Shown here piece after piece: positions 34,620 through 46,450 of a stretch of 64,000 nt of DNA. Position numbers and translations under genes: made by a program. Source of the stretch: Maratus speciosus (taxonomy: Eukaryota; Arthropoda; Arachnida; Araneae; Salticidae); contig OZ010798.1 of assembly GCA_963932465.1 (NCBI GenBank), positions 16,972,981 through 17,036,980 of the forward strand, read 5' to 3'. How positions within the stretch are numbered: position 1 is the first letter of the stretch; each line of letters opens with the position of its first letter. The notes under the pieces were generated by a model, which searched no databases, was not told the DNA's origin, and worked only from the letters and a program-made list of their open reading frames with translations.

Positions 34620-37240
34620 TAGGGGCTCTGCCCCCTGCAAGCTACGCTCGCCAACCCCCGTTCAGACACCGCAGAATCTAAAAATACGCTAATCTGATGG
34701 GTTTTAAAAATATTAGAGAAGATTGAATTATACTGAAAAAAGGTGTGCAGATCTCACTGTAAACGGGTTTCCATTCAATTCCCTTTCATTGCAAAAATTT
34801 AAGGCCGAATCAGTTGCTGTTAAGGGATCCAATGGTTGTTTTCGTTTTAGATTAAAGAGGATCAGATCAGTTAAACATTTGAAAAGAAGGTAAAATAAAA
34901 TGAATTAAGTATACTGTCTTTGTCTCCCGATATTTTAAAACAATCTCTATAACAATAGCCTAAGTCATGTGACTATCATCAACAGTTCCAGGCGGACCAG
35001 TTCGCTTTTTATACGCTATGTGCCATTTTGGTTCTTAAATGTTAGCCAGGCACAGGTGATAAGTCACCAAATATTATTCTATCAGCTTCATTTCATCTAT
35101 ATTATAACAGTTCAAGTCATCAACAGCCATAAACAAATACGGTCTGATCCTTTTGCCTTTCATATGAAAGTTTGGCACAGATGTCATATATGCCCCATAT
35201 TGGCGCGATTTTTTTCCGACGCCAATTTGGGGAAAGCATCAACATCTGGCTTACCATATCAAGCAAAATAACGATTCTTTGGCGCCAGTTAAGTAGCCAT
35301 TGCGTATATGACATTGGCGTCAGAAAAAAATCGTGTAAATATGGGTCCGTATATGACATCTGTGCCAAAACTTTTCTTTTTTGATTAAAAAATCAAAAAT
35401 TTTTCTTAGAATAAAACTTCATAAAAGTTACCATGGTCGCAAAGAATTCTTGGTACTGTTACGCTAGCTGAGTGCAAATCTCGCCAATAGCTTTTTTCCA
35501 ACTGGCCAGTTAGCATTTTTTTTTAATTTTTCGAGTGGTAAATTAATGCATTTATTTGAAGTTGATATTAAATGTCATGGTTTGTTGCAATATTTAATAT
35601 TTGGCCATATGTCATATATACATCCGCAGGTTTGGCGTGATTTTTTTTTACGAAAATTTGGCAAAAACTCGTTTTTGAATACCAGTTACATATGTATTTT
35701 TGGTACTTCTTAGTCATCCCGTTGACCAAAAATCTATCGCCAAACTATAAGATTAAATGCCAATAATGATTGATCGTAAATGTCACATTCACTTGACTTT
35801 ACGCAAGTTACACTTGTTTACATCATCAAGTGATTTTTATTTCGACGTTTTATTTGTATATTTATTAATGTTATACTAATTTATTTGTTCTTTCGTTATT
35901 TAAAATAAAAATTATGTCAATTTGTATAATCTGGCGTGTGGTTCGGCGATTTATATAATTTGGAGTAATTGGTCGACGGAATAACTAAGTATTTTTTAAT
36001 TATTTTCTATTATTTTCAAAAGAAAATAACAAAACAAATAATTTATAACTATAGAACAAAATAATTCAGATAATTTTAAAAAAGAAAAAAAAAGTAAATA
36101 AACATTTATTATTAAATAAACAACAATAGACGGGTTCCCATGTCAATCAAAATAATGCCATTTTGGCGCCAATTAGGTACCCCGGTGCGCATATGACATC
36201 TGTGTCTAACATTTTTCTTTTAGTTTCGTTTAAAAAAAAAAGAAAGAAGTGAAAGCCATCAATTTCAAATGTTTCAGTGGTACTTTTCCATTCTACGGAC
36301 GCCCCTCTCGCCAAGCGTAATAGTTGGTGCAAAATGAAAATCACGTGAATTTAAACATTTGAAAAATAAAAGAAAAGACACTATCGATAGTAAATTGAGC
36401 ATTTTTAAAATATAACATTTGAAAATTAGACTTTTTGAACTATTTTGTTAGACCACAAATATATACTTAAAATAAGTGAACAAATAACTGTTATACAATA
36501 AATTAATAAAATAAAACTCATATTAAACTGCTGGCATAAAATTAAAAATCCTTTTCACGATCATGGTTGAAATAATTGGCGCATTAGCATACATTCTGGC
36601 ATGGTGTCCGTATAACAGAAAAGTACCGTTTCAGTTTTAAATGAAAGTTTTGTCTTTTAAATAAAATGAATGAAAGGATTATATTTTAAATGAAATTAAT
36701 GAAATATAAAAAAAATGCGACGGGAAAAATGTTTGGCGATTTATCACCTGTGCCTCGTTAACATAAAAATACCGAGTTCTTGATTTCTCTATCAGAATCT
36801 TTCGATTTGGCGAAAGATTGTTCAAGTAAATTGAATTATGAATAAAAGTAACATGATACATTTCTTACAATACATTTAAGGGAGGCCAAACTGGTCGCCA
36901 AATTAGTTTAAAATAATAAGCTTTTCTAGAATATTAAAAAGAAAATATCTGTTATGATTAAAATTTGAGTTGCCATCATTAGAGAAAAGTATATAAATTT
37001 AGAAAAAAATTAATATTTAGAAAACTAATTTGAATTTAAAAATTCCATTACCAGTTTTGAGATCTGTGGATCAATTCGGATTTTTGGTGTTTATTTCATC
37101 GCAAAGTATTCCATATTTTAGGAGAAATCACCGTGAAACATAATCAGTTGTTTAATCAGTCGTTTCAAAGAATCGTTACATAAATTCGTTTCAATTCAGT
37201 CGTTTCATAAATTCGTTTCATTAGGATTTTATATATATAG
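34620..37240 (-). mobile_element. Composite Helitron-like unit 1 (tandem, - strand)
   Basis: On the - strand the right side starts ...CCCTATATATATAAAATCC and the left side ends with a hairpin GGGGCAGAGCCCC and CTAA next to a TA run, like a Helitron CTRR end. The 3' region (34621-34800) and much of the body repeat in 37259-39930: AATAGCCTAAGTCATGTGAC, ACTATCATCAACAGTTCC, the TTTGGCGTGATTTTTTTT block and the GAAATCACCGTGAAACATAA block. MITEs lie inside (35170-35371 and ends of the 650-type family at 35451 and 36629). No Rep/helicase. Confidence 0.5.
35170..35371. mobile_element. 200-bp foldback MITE
   Basis: Outer ends GTTTGGCACAGATGTCATAT and ATATGACATCTGTGCCAAAC are inverses, and the pattern is mirrored inside (ATTTTTTTCCGACGCCA / TGGCGTCAGAAAAAAAT). 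The end motif GACATCTGTGCC recurs at 36195, 39445 and 58512. Confidence 0.72.
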
Positions 37241-37815
37241 GGTATATATATATATATACTAGGGGTCTCTGCCCCCTGCAAGCTACGCTAGCCAACCCCC
37301 GTTCAGACACCGCAGAATCTAAAATCACGCTAATTTGATCGGTTTTTAAAAGATTAGAGAAGATTGAATTAAAATGAAAAAACCTATAGCGATCTCCCAG
37401 TAAACAGGTTTCCATTCAATTCTCTTTGATTGCGAAAATTTAAGGCCAAATCAGTTGCTGTTGAGATATTCAATGGTTGTTTTCGTGTTTGATTAACAAG
37501 TTCACGCCGGTGCTGTGGGTCACACTCGACTGTCTCAGAACTGGCTAGTCTCCACCTTTCTGATACCGGTATTTTAATACAGAAAATACTGTTTTATTTA
37601 ATTAGAACAATTGGGCGATTTAAAGGAACAACATTTTCTCTAAAATAACAGTGGTGTGCAAAAAGCCGGAGACTCAAAAACTCTGAGACATGAAAAGAAG
37701 CTAAAATAAAATGAATTAAGTAAACAGAGTCTTTGCCGACCGGTACTTTTTAACAGCGATATAAAACGATTGACATAATACAATTTACTACAATAACTAC
37801 AATTTCTTGCTTTAA

Positions 37816-38005
37816 CCCCTTCAAGGGCGGTAGTTCATTTTTGGACCACTTAATTTTAATTCTTAAATGCCAAATTGGCACCAGAATATTGGAATGAAAA
37901 ATTTCCTTTTATTAAGTAAGTGAACAAAAATGTGTTTGTAAATTCCGGTGCCATTCACTGATTTCAACATTTTACTAAAATAGAAATACCTTGCCCCTGA
38001 AAGGG
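37816..38005. mobile_element. piggyBac-like MITE
   Basis: It starts CCCCTTCAAGGGCGG after TTAA (37812-37815) and ends CCTTGCCCCTGAAAGGG before TTAC, a worn TTAA. The 190-bp interior has no coding. A similar start phrase (TTAACCCTTTCCAACGTGG) at 6377 may be a relative. Confidence 0.65.
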
Positions 38006-38396
38006 TTACATAGTTAAACACATATCAATGTATTTATTATTTTAAAGTTTCCTTTCTATTTTAATATTCATGTGTAAATACAATTTTCTAGACATAATTT
38101 TCAATATTTTCCTGCTCTTAACTCGTACTCATTTAATAGTAATTTTCAAGTTTTTTTTTCTGTATTTAATAGGCATGTGTAAGTAAATTTGTAATCGTTA
38201 GAAATATTATTCTTTGCACTGTTTTTAGGATTGAAAACAATCTCTATTATAATAGCCTAAGTCATGCGACTATCATCAACAGTTCCTTCGCTTTTCATAA
38301 GAAAGGTTTCCATTTTGATTAAAGAATCAAAGTTATTTTTTCAAAAAAAAACTACATAAAAGTTGCCATGATCGCAAAGAATTCTTGGTACTTTTA

Positions 38397-38789
38397 TGTT
38401 AGCCGGGCTCAAATCTCGCTAATAGCTATTTTTGGTATTTTTCCGTTATACGGACACCATGCCAAAATGTATGCTAATGCGCCAATTATTTCAACCCTGA
38501 TCGCGAAAAGGATTTTTATAGTAAAACATGCGAAACATTGTGATTTGCTATTATTTGCTATACTTTATTGTATAACAGTTATTTGTTCATTTATTTTAAG
38601 TATATATTTGTGATTTAGTAAAATAGTTCATAAAAGTCTGTAGTTTCCAAATGTTATATTTTTAAAAGACTCACTTTACTATCGACAGTGTTTTTTCTTT
38701 TATTTTTCAAATGTTTCAATTCACATGATTTTCATTTTGCGCCAACTATTACGCTTGGCAACAATGGTGTCCGTAAACGGAAAAGTACC
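38397..38789. mobile_element. MITE of the GGTAC...GTTAGCCGG family
   Basis: It opens GGTACTTTTATGTTAGCCGG and closes GTAAACGGAAAAGTACC. An inverted internal copy of the end (TTTTTCCGTTATACGGACAC) lies near 38440, so it may be composite. No clean target duplication. Confidence 0.5.
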
Positions 38790-39939
38790 CTTTTTTTAAC
38801 TCGTAAGTTAGCATTTTTTTATTTTTGAGTGGTAAATTAAAACAGTACTACTTGGTTATCCCATTGACCAAAAATAAATCGCCAGACAATAAGATTAAAT
38901 GATAATAATGGTTGATCGAAAATGTAACATTCACTTGGCTGTAAGGAAGTTACATGTGCATACGCCATCAAGTGATTTTTATTTTGACGCTTTATTTGTA
39001 TTTCAATTTTTATATTATTTATTTGTTTTTTCATTATTTAAAAAAAATTACGTCAACTTGTATAATTTGGCGATATTGGCCATTTGCTTTGAATTTGAAA
39101 TTAAATGTTATGATTTGTTGCTTAATATTTAACACATATGTAATATAAGCATTGGGTTTGGAGTGATTTTTTTTTTACGACAATTTGGCGAAAACCTCGT
39201 TTTCGAATACCAGTTATATATGTATTTTAAATTATTTTTCTATTATTTTTAAAATGAAATAACAATAAATAAAAAAATTAATTAATAACTATAGAACAAA
39301 GCAATTTATAACATTTTTTTCTTAAATAAAAAGAAAATAAATGTAAATAAACATTTATTGATGAATAAGCAACAATAGCCGGGTTATCATGTCAGTCAAA
39401 ATAACGCCATTGTGGCGCCAATTAGGTACGCCGGTGCGTATATGACATCTGAGCCTAATATTTTTCTTTTCGTTTCGTTTAAAAAAAAGAAAGAAGTGTA
39501 AGCCATTAATTTTAAATGTTTTTTTTTTCTTAATGAAAATTTTGTATTAAATAAAATGATAACGAAATAAAAAAAAGCATTGTTCTTAGCATAGATTTAA
39601 GGGAGGCCAAACTTGATTGCCAAATTAGTTTAAAATTATAACCTTTTTTGAAATGCGAAAAAAAAAATCTGTTATGATTGAAATTTGAGTTGCCATCATT
39701 AGAAAAATGTATATAAAATTAGAAAAAAATTAATATTTCGAAAACTAATTCGAATTTAAAAATTCTAATACCAGTTTTGAAATCTGCAGATCAATATTGA
39801 TTTTTGGTGTTAATTTCATCTCAAAGTGTTCCATATTTTAGGAGAAATCGCCGTAAAACATAATCAGTTGTTTAATCAGTCGATTCATAAATTCGTTTCA
39901 TTAGCATTTTATATATATAGGGTATATATATCTGACCAT

Positions 39940-42194
39940 TGTCACACTATAATTCTCGTATTTATGAACCGACTGGGATGTAACTTGGTGTGTACATAGT
40001 ACATACAGATGTCTCGACCGAGTTCGTTGGCAAGCTTCATCCGCCATCTTATTTCAACATGGCGGTCGTTTAAAATTTAAAAAAAATAGTTTTAAAATAT
40101 AGTGCAAAAAAAAAAAAAAAAAAATAGAAATTGAGAAAGATTTTTTCTTATGTGTTTGACCTTGATATAAAGATTCCGGAGCATTTTTTGTTTCATCTAT
40201 ACCTTAAAAAATGGCTGAGTTTAGTTATGGCCCTTTGAATTTCTAGTGTTGTTGACATTTTCAAACGATCTGACTTTTGTCACTCGATAAAAGGCGTATT
40301 TATGAACCAATTTGGATGTATCTTGGTATGTACATAGTACACACCAATTTCTCTACCGAGTTCATTGGCGAGCTTCATCTGTAATCTTGTTCCAAAATGG
40401 CGGACATTTAAAATTAAAAAAAAAATTAAAAATTTAAATGAGGTACAAAAAAGTCCTTCCGGCCAGTGCCGGGAGGAAGAGGTAGCTTTCATATTCCTTA
40501 TTTTTAAAGAGCCAGAGTATACTATTCAAACACAACAAGCTTAAATTAGTGGAACCTGATTATAGAAGGTTCAATACAAATTTTTGTCAATACTGAATGT
40601 GAATGAGAATTTCGCAAAATTAGTCAGCTGTATATAAACTGGTTTTATTTAAAGTGACTTATATTTGGTCGCCAAATTCGGCGATATCTTGAAATGCCCG
40701 CCATTTTAAAACGACGTGATGGGTGAAGCTAACCAATGAACTTATTTGAGCCCTTAGTAAGGGGACCTGGGGTTAAAGGTGGTTGAATCTTTCAGAACAT
40801 TTAGCCATACCCAAGCAGCCGTTTTAAGTAGGCGCGTGAAAGTAAAGAAAATAACTAAATTAAAAAATAATTAGACACGTATTACAGCTTTTTTAGAAAT
40901 CCCCCCCCCCCTAGTGGGGTAAAAAGAGGGTATAACATTTTAGAGCATTTGGCCATATCATAGCAGCTTTGTTTTTAGGAGCGTGAAATTCCAGAAAATA
41001 AATCTACTAAAAAATAATTAGACTAGTATTTCAGCGACTTTAGAAATTTTCCTCCTAAGTGGGTTAAAGGAAAGTTCGAAAATTTTAGAACATTTCGCCA
41101 TATCTGAGCAGCAGTTTTAGGTAAAAGCGTGAAATTGCATAAAATAAATATTCTAAAAAATAGTTTAACATGTATTTCAGCGATTTTTGAAAATTCCTTC
41201 CTAAGAGGGTTAAAAGGGGGTGTCAAAAATTTTAGAACATCTGATCATATCTCAGCAGCACTTTTAGGTAGGAGTGTGAAATACCAGAAAATAAATCTAG
41301 TAAAAAAAAAAAAGGCACATATTTCAGCGATTTGAGAAACTCTTTCCTAGGGGGGATAAAAGGGTTGAAATATTTAGGACATTTGGTCACATCTCAGCAG
41401 GCATTTTAGGTAGGAGTGAGAAACTCAGGATAACAAACTTGTTAAAAAATAATTAAACGTGTATTTCAGCAATTTTAGAAATTTCCACCTAAGGGGTTTA
41501 AGGGAGTGTTCAAAAATTTTAGGACATTCTGCCATATCTCAGCAGCAGTTTTAAGTAGAAACGGGAAATTCAAGATAACAAAATACTAAAAAAGTAGTTA
41601 AAAACAGATACTTTAGTGATTTTAAATCTATTTTTCGTTTCATGCCGCCAACATTGACTTTGAATTGGATAATGTTAGATTACACGGATAAGACAACAAT
41701 TATGGATATTTTATTAGATATTAAGGGCAGTTGGAAGTCAAATTCGTGAAAAAAGTCATTTTTTTTATTTTTAATATTTTGAATCTTTTATTTTCCCTCT
41801 TTCGAAAAGTATATTACTTTTTAGTGAACTTTTGTTATAAACATTTCTATAAAATTTTTATTAAAAAAAATTTGCTTGGGAAAAATGGAAATTTTTTTTT
41901 ATTTAAAAGTGTCTTTTATTCCAGATTTTTAAAAAAAATAATTAAAGAATATCTGTTTATAAAGTTAACTTCACTTTATTAGGTATTATTCATATTATGT
42001 ATATAAAAAATTTCAAGTGAATATCTTCGGTAGTTTTTGAGAAAAGGTACGTTAATTTAACATGGTAGGTATAGGGGTTTCCAACTGCCCTCAAGAAAAA
42101 TGACTTTTTTTAATTTCATATTTGCTAGATATATTTCGTTTGATTCAAGATTGTTTTAGAGAATTTGACCAGTGTAGCGGGCGAAGGCTGCTAG
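39940..42194 (+). mobile_element. Helitron-like composite with internal tandem repeats
   Basis: It begins near CTGACCATTGTCACACTATA. It has a ~135-bp phrase present twice (39956-40090 and 40293-40428: TCGTATTTATGAACC, GTACATAGTACA, GAGTTC.TTGGC.AGCTTCATC, AACATGGCGG-like), then a six-unit ~145-bp array. It ends with GTAGCGGGCGAAGGCTG and CTAG|T at 42191-42194, a Helitron-style end. No Rep/helicase is encoded. The 5' end is a guess. Confidence 0.5.
40780..41625 (+). repeat. Tandem array of six ~145-bp units
   Basis: The phrase TTAGAACATTTGGCCATATC plus CAGCAGCAGTTTTAGGTA recurs at about 40794, 40940, 41088, 41235, 41379 and 41520. Each unit continues with GTGAAATTCCAGAAAATAAA, a stretch around ATTTCAGCGATTTTAGAAAT, then CCTCCTAAGGGGGTTAAAAG-like text. 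Units are diverged. Confidence 0.82.
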
Positions 42195-42694
42195 TTCTAT
42201 ATAAATAAGAGAACTGTAATAGCTGCGAGTTTTTTTAAGTCTGAAATTTACTTAATAAGTAAAATAAAATAAGTGAGATATAAGAACAAGAAACATTTTA
42301 TATAACAAAATTGTAATTCCAAAGAAGTTTACTAAACATGAAAAAAAGAGTAAAGGTCCTAAGTGGTGACTATGCCGTAATAAGGTCCTTTGGTAATTTT
42401 TTGATGTCACTGTAAAGGTGTCGTTGTTAATATACGAAATAGTATGCTGAGAAGAATAAAATTTTTGGTTTTCAGACTTGAAAAATAAATAATAATAAAA
42501 TAGATCTACAAATTAAAAAAAATTCAAAGAGCCTATTCTGGTGTGTTTCGATCACCGAAACTGACAGAAAAGGGCCGTCAAAGTGACTATACCCAATACG
42601 TCCACAACAGCACAGAATTTTTTCATGCCAGGGTGTGTTGTTTTTCATTATAAATGTACCATAAATTACAAGGAAGTTTAGATCGCAGTAAAAG

Positions 42695-42731
<37 letters not shown>

Positions 42732-42945
42732 AAGGCACTTCTTTAACATTAATATTATTGATATATTATTGAATAGAAAGGTATAGACTTTAATTTACAA
42801 AATGCTACTTCTTACATATGACTCATTCACAGATCTTTTAAAAGTTCCGTAGCTAAAAAAAGTTTCTAATCTTTTTTTAATGGTAAAGAAAATTGCAATT
42901 TACTTACAATTTTAATTAAACATATACAGTATATATATATACATA
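42195..42945. other. Gene-free stretch with T run
   Basis: AT-rich; T run at about 42699-42727. No gene or paired ends recognised. Confidence 0.4.
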
Positions 42946-43398
42946 CCGGGTGTCCCAAAAAGGACTGACTGATTTTAAAATTCAATAACTTGCAAACGGT
43001 GACAGATATTTAAAAAATTCTTGCAGGAGGTTTATGCATAAGGTCAAAAGTTTTATTACAGTGATTTTCGATTTTAGTTCGAATTACAAACAATAGATGG
43101 CGCTGTAAGCAATAGTCGCTAAATACAGGCTCGATTTCTAGTCCTTTCTCTTGTTCTATGCTGAAAAAGGAGATGGAAATGTATTATCCGGGCCACGAAG
43201 TACCAAAAATCGAGCCTGAATTCAGCGTCTATTGATCGCAGCGCCATCTATTGTTTGTAATTCGAACTAAAATTGAAAATCACTATAAAAAAACTTTTGA
43301 CCTTATGCATAACCCTCCTGCAAGAATTTTTTAAATATCTGTCACCGTTTGCAAGTTATTGAATTTTAAAATCAGTCAGTCCTTTTTGGGACACCCGG
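42946..43398. mobile_element. 453-bp foldback MITE (mariner-like ends)
   Basis: CCGGGTGTCCCAAAAAGGAC at the left matches its inverse at the right, with TA on both sides. The arms run about 160-200 bp with few mismatches, including AATTCGAACTAAAAT-type and GCGCCATCTATTGTTTGTAA phrases. Only about 100 bp in the middle is unpaired. Short coding remnants are not visible. TA duplication suggests Tc1/mariner. Confidence 0.85.
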
Positions 43399-43400
43399 TA

Positions 43401-44164
43401 CATGAACATTATACATATATACTAAAAAATAAATCCTCAAAATACATGGGAAAAAATTTAGTTTAAACAGCAACAGTACATGTCGGACAATATACACCAA
43501 AACATAAACAGAATTTATTTATTTCAAGATCCAATATAATATGCAAGTTTTATCAATTTCTGTACATTAATTTCTGCGATAGACCAGCCACTAAAACTGT
43601 GTCACAAACAGACTGACAGATAGACATTTTCTAAGAGTAGCCTTTTATTTATGTCCAGGAGTCCCAAAATGAGTAAATCCATGAAAACACAGGTGTCAGA
43701 AATTTTGGTGATTTCAATACTTTCTTCTTACACATATAGAAAAAAGTGGAGAAAAAAGCGAGACTAGTTAACTGAAAGCAAAATTTTTATGACATATTAT
43801 ACAGAAAATGTAGTACTGCAAAACCACCTTCAACTGAAAAAATAAAAGATACAAAATTCTTGAAAGTAATAAAAAATTATTTTCATTGATGAAACAAAAA
43901 CAACATCATAGCTTGTCTGCTCTTCAGTAGGGAATATGCAAAGACATCCATTAATAAAATTAAGCTAATATCCTGGATCTGAATTGATTTAGGCTTTTAA
44001 AATACAAATATCTGCAGTGCATTAAAGATTTTATAAACTTATGGCCAAAAATAGAAATTTCTTTTAACATTATCTTACATATTTAATTTCAAATTTGACT
44101 TATGAAATCTGCATTTTCTTTAGATATCGATATGATAGATAAAATCAACTATCTATGAAACATA
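43401..44164. other. Gene-free stretch
   Basis: AT-rich sequence without motif or open frame of interest. Confidence 0.4.
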
Positions 44165-44168
44165 TTAA

Positions 44169-45115
44169 CATTAGAACTACCGATGTTAAATATATACCTA
44201 GTTTTACCACACCCATCAAATTGACGGATTTTTGATCATGGCTTTCATTGCAACTTTTGACTTAGTTAATGTAAATAAAAGAATATAATTTAGCAAAAAA
44301 AACCATTTAATATAATAGTTCATTAATTATTAATTTAAAAAAAATCAATTTCTACTTGCATTTATAGCATTTGATTGATAAGCCACGCCTTCTAGTATTC
44401 TGACGGATTGTAGGGTTCCTCTGTTAGTGAATGACATCGGCTGTCGGATATCAAGCTGTATATGACTGAATGGAAAGCCTTCCTACAATACTATTTTCCA
44501 TGATTGGACTTTCTACAGATTACACTTTGCACAGATTGCACTTTTCACCAAGAACTTTATCACGTTAGAAGTAAAACTGATAATGATTGCATCCTGATTA
44601 CATATACCAGTCAGACCGTTCAGTTCTAAACTGAATCATAATTGGAGCAAAATAGATCCCGTTATAAAGGCTGTCGAACACTTTGGGTCATTCAACTTTG
44701 AAATTGCCAAAGCAGGGCTGCACAGGTGACTATTTTTCTATTCCATTCGCAACACTATTTTAAGAAATTTAATTTTGTAGTATATTTCTCTTGCAAATGT
44801 TGTCAAACGATATATCAAAGATTTTTGTTTTGAAAAGGTGGTAGGTGTTTTGAAAAGGAGGTAGAATCGAAATATAGTCGCCTGTGGCAGCCCTGCCAAA
44901 GTCGTCATTTTGACGGGTCTTGGTATAAATAGGTATAGGTCATACTGATTATGAAAATTAAATGGGTGAATTGAATTTGAATAGGAATATCTAACTATTC
45001 TTATATTTCATTAAAAGTCGTATCATAAAATTCTAGAACAATTACATATATTACATAAAATTTTTAAGCATGAAATTTGAAAAACGTCAAAATAACGGTC
45101 TTGGTAGTTCTAGTG
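44169..45115. mobile_element. piggyBac-like element with nested short TIR element
   Basis: The left end CATTAGAACTACCGATGTTA and the right end (reversed CACTAGAACTACCAAGACCG) are flanked by TTAA at 44165-44168 and 45116-45119, the piggyBac target. Both sides repeat a TTGACGG / GACGGGTC type phrase (CGTCAAAATAACGGTC near the end). A smaller element lies inside at 44713-44895. No transposase frame. It ends 40 bp past the zinc-finger stop codon. Confidence 0.75.
44713..44895. mobile_element. Nested hAT-like MITE
   Basis: CAGGGCTGCACAGGTGACTA at the left and its near-inverse ATAGTCGCCTGTGGCAGCCC TG at the right. The flanks share CCAAAG (TGCCAAAG if the last two bases are counted as target). Confidence 0.65.
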
Positions 45116-45154
45116 TTAAAGGAGTCTCACACTTTCGAATGAATATGGGTTAAT

Positions 45155-45904
45155 TCATATTTCAGGTCTGTCTTTAGTATGGATATGCAAGTGGACATTT
45201 AAATGATATCTTTGAGAAAATACTTTGTTACACACCTCACAAGTGAACGGTTTCTCTTTAGCGTGAATACGTAGGTGGGTGTGTAAAGAAGATTTATGAT
45301 AAAACCCTTTGTTACACACCTCACAACTGAAAGGTTTCTCTTTACTATGATAATGCATGTGGGATTTCAAATTAAATTTTACAGAAAACCCTTTATTACA
45401 CACCTCACAACTGAATGGTTTCTCTTGAGTGTGAACGCGCAAGTGGCTACTTAAATTACCTTTTTGAGAAAACCCTTTGCTACACAAATCACAAATAAAT
45501 GGTTTCTCATTAGTGTGAATGCGTAGATGGGCTTTTAAATTACGTTTTAGAGAAAATTCTTTATTACAGACCTCACACGCGAAAGGTTTTTCTTTGGTGT
45601 GAAGACGCAAATGGGATTTTAAATTGCTTTTTACAGAAAATCCTTTGTTACACACGTCACAACTGAATATTTTACCTTCCGTGTGCATACATCGGTGGGT
45701 GTGCAAAGAAGATTTTTGAGAAAACACTTTGTTACATACCTCACAATTGAACGGTTTCTCTTGAGTGTGAACACGCATGTGGGTGTTTAAACCCCTTTTT
45801 TGAGAAAATCCTTTGCTACACACTTCACAAATAAGTAGTTTCTCTTTAGTATGGATGAGCCTGTGGGTTATTAATGGAGTTTTTGGAGAAACCCTTTGTT
45901 GCAT
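45155..45904 (-). CDS. C2H2 zinc-finger array protein (intact 3' part, eight complete fingers)
   Basis: The open frame of 249 residues has eight complete C2H2 fingers plus the His half of a ninth at its N-terminus, each of 28 residues with linkers HTKEKPF, HTQEKPF or HTNEKPF. Typical finger: CEVCNKGF, then L, then HxxxH. It ends just after the last finger (HIHTKDRPEI). Tandem fingers with this linker bind DNA in the nucleus. No KRAB, BTB, ZAD or SCAN domain is present in the visible part. The ATG at 45904 is probably not a true start: it lies out of frame in a finger that has lost one base of an A run (45889-45891), so the preceding CxxC half sits in another frame. Fingers 2-9 keep all ligands, so the block has been selected until recently. 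It may be the last exon of a functional gene whose upstream start is not seen, or a recent pseudogene. Confidence 0.72.
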   Translation of the reverse strand: MQQRVSPKTPLITHRLIHTKEKLLICEVCSKGFSQKRGLNTHMRVHTQEKPFNCEVCNKVFSQKSSLHTHRCMHTEGKIFSCDVCNKGFSVKSNLKSHLRLHTKEKPFACEVCNKEFSLKRNLKAHLRIHTNEKPFICDLCSKGFSQKGNLSSHLRVHTQEKPFSCEVCNKGFSVKFNLKSHMHYHSKEKPFSCEVCNKGFYHKSSLHTHLRIHAKEKPFTCEVCNKVFSQRYHLNVHLHIHTKDRPEI

Positions 45905-46450
45905 ATTTCACAAATTAAAGGTTTTTCTTTAGTATGATAATGGATGAGGACATTTAAAGCAGAATTAGGAGAAAGATATTTGTCACACTCTTCATGAGCA
46001 AATGATTTCTCTTCAGTATGAACCTTCCTGTGATCAATTCAGTCTGTTTTTTCAGAAAATCCTTTACTAAACATTTTACAATTGAAAGGTTTCTCATTAG
46101 TTAGGAAACCTAAAGTGCTCTAACAAATTAAAATTTTGAGGAAGTTTTTTGTTAAATACACCTTACAAGAAAAAGTTTATTTTTTGTATAACATCAATGG
46201 AGATTTAAACAAGGTTTTTGTGAAAACTATTTGTTACACATCTCATAAGAGAAAAGTGATGATCAAAGATTCTTTTAATGTAAATTTGTCAGAAAACCTC
46301 TTATTGAAAACTTTACAAATGAAATGTTTTCCTTATTCCCAGTATGATAGTGCATATACAAACTAAATTTTTGAGCAAATGCTTTGTTGCAAGTTTCACT
46401 AATTATGATTTTGGTTTAAAGCTAAATTAGATTTTTACCGATATCTTTTG
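45893..46450 (-). pseudogene. Decayed upstream C2H2 zinc fingers
   Basis: Reading the - strand upstream of the intact array, the 84-base finger rhythm continues for about six more units with accumulating damage. The nearest unit is HTKEKPLICEICNKGF and then goes out of frame. The next (SFAHEECDKYLS) has His for its first Cys and has lost its first zinc-binding His. The one before (CKMFSKGFSEKTD then stop) has Phe for the second Cys and an internal TGA. Further up, SYEMCNK is followed by a stop, and there is CNKAFAQKFSLYMHYHTGNKE. Linker remnants LTNEKPFNC and HTEEK are clear. Together with the intact block this makes one ancestral array of about 15 fingers. Confidence 0.75.

Larger units (their letters stand above)
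37259..39930 (-). mobile_element. Composite Helitron-like unit 2 (tandem, - strand)
   Basis: Head-to-tail second copy of 34620-37240. On the - strand it ends GGGGGCAGAGACCCCTAG|T, a Helitron-like hairpin plus CTAG at its junction with a TA run. It differs from unit 1 by indels, including a piggyBac-like MITE at 37816-38005. Its right edge again is TTTATATATATAGGGTATAT. Confidence 0.5.

Noticed and set aside
41731..41982. 83-residue open frame rich in Phe, Lys and Leu
   Set aside because: Composition simply reflects AT-rich DNA; no motif, and it lies inside a Helitron-like element.
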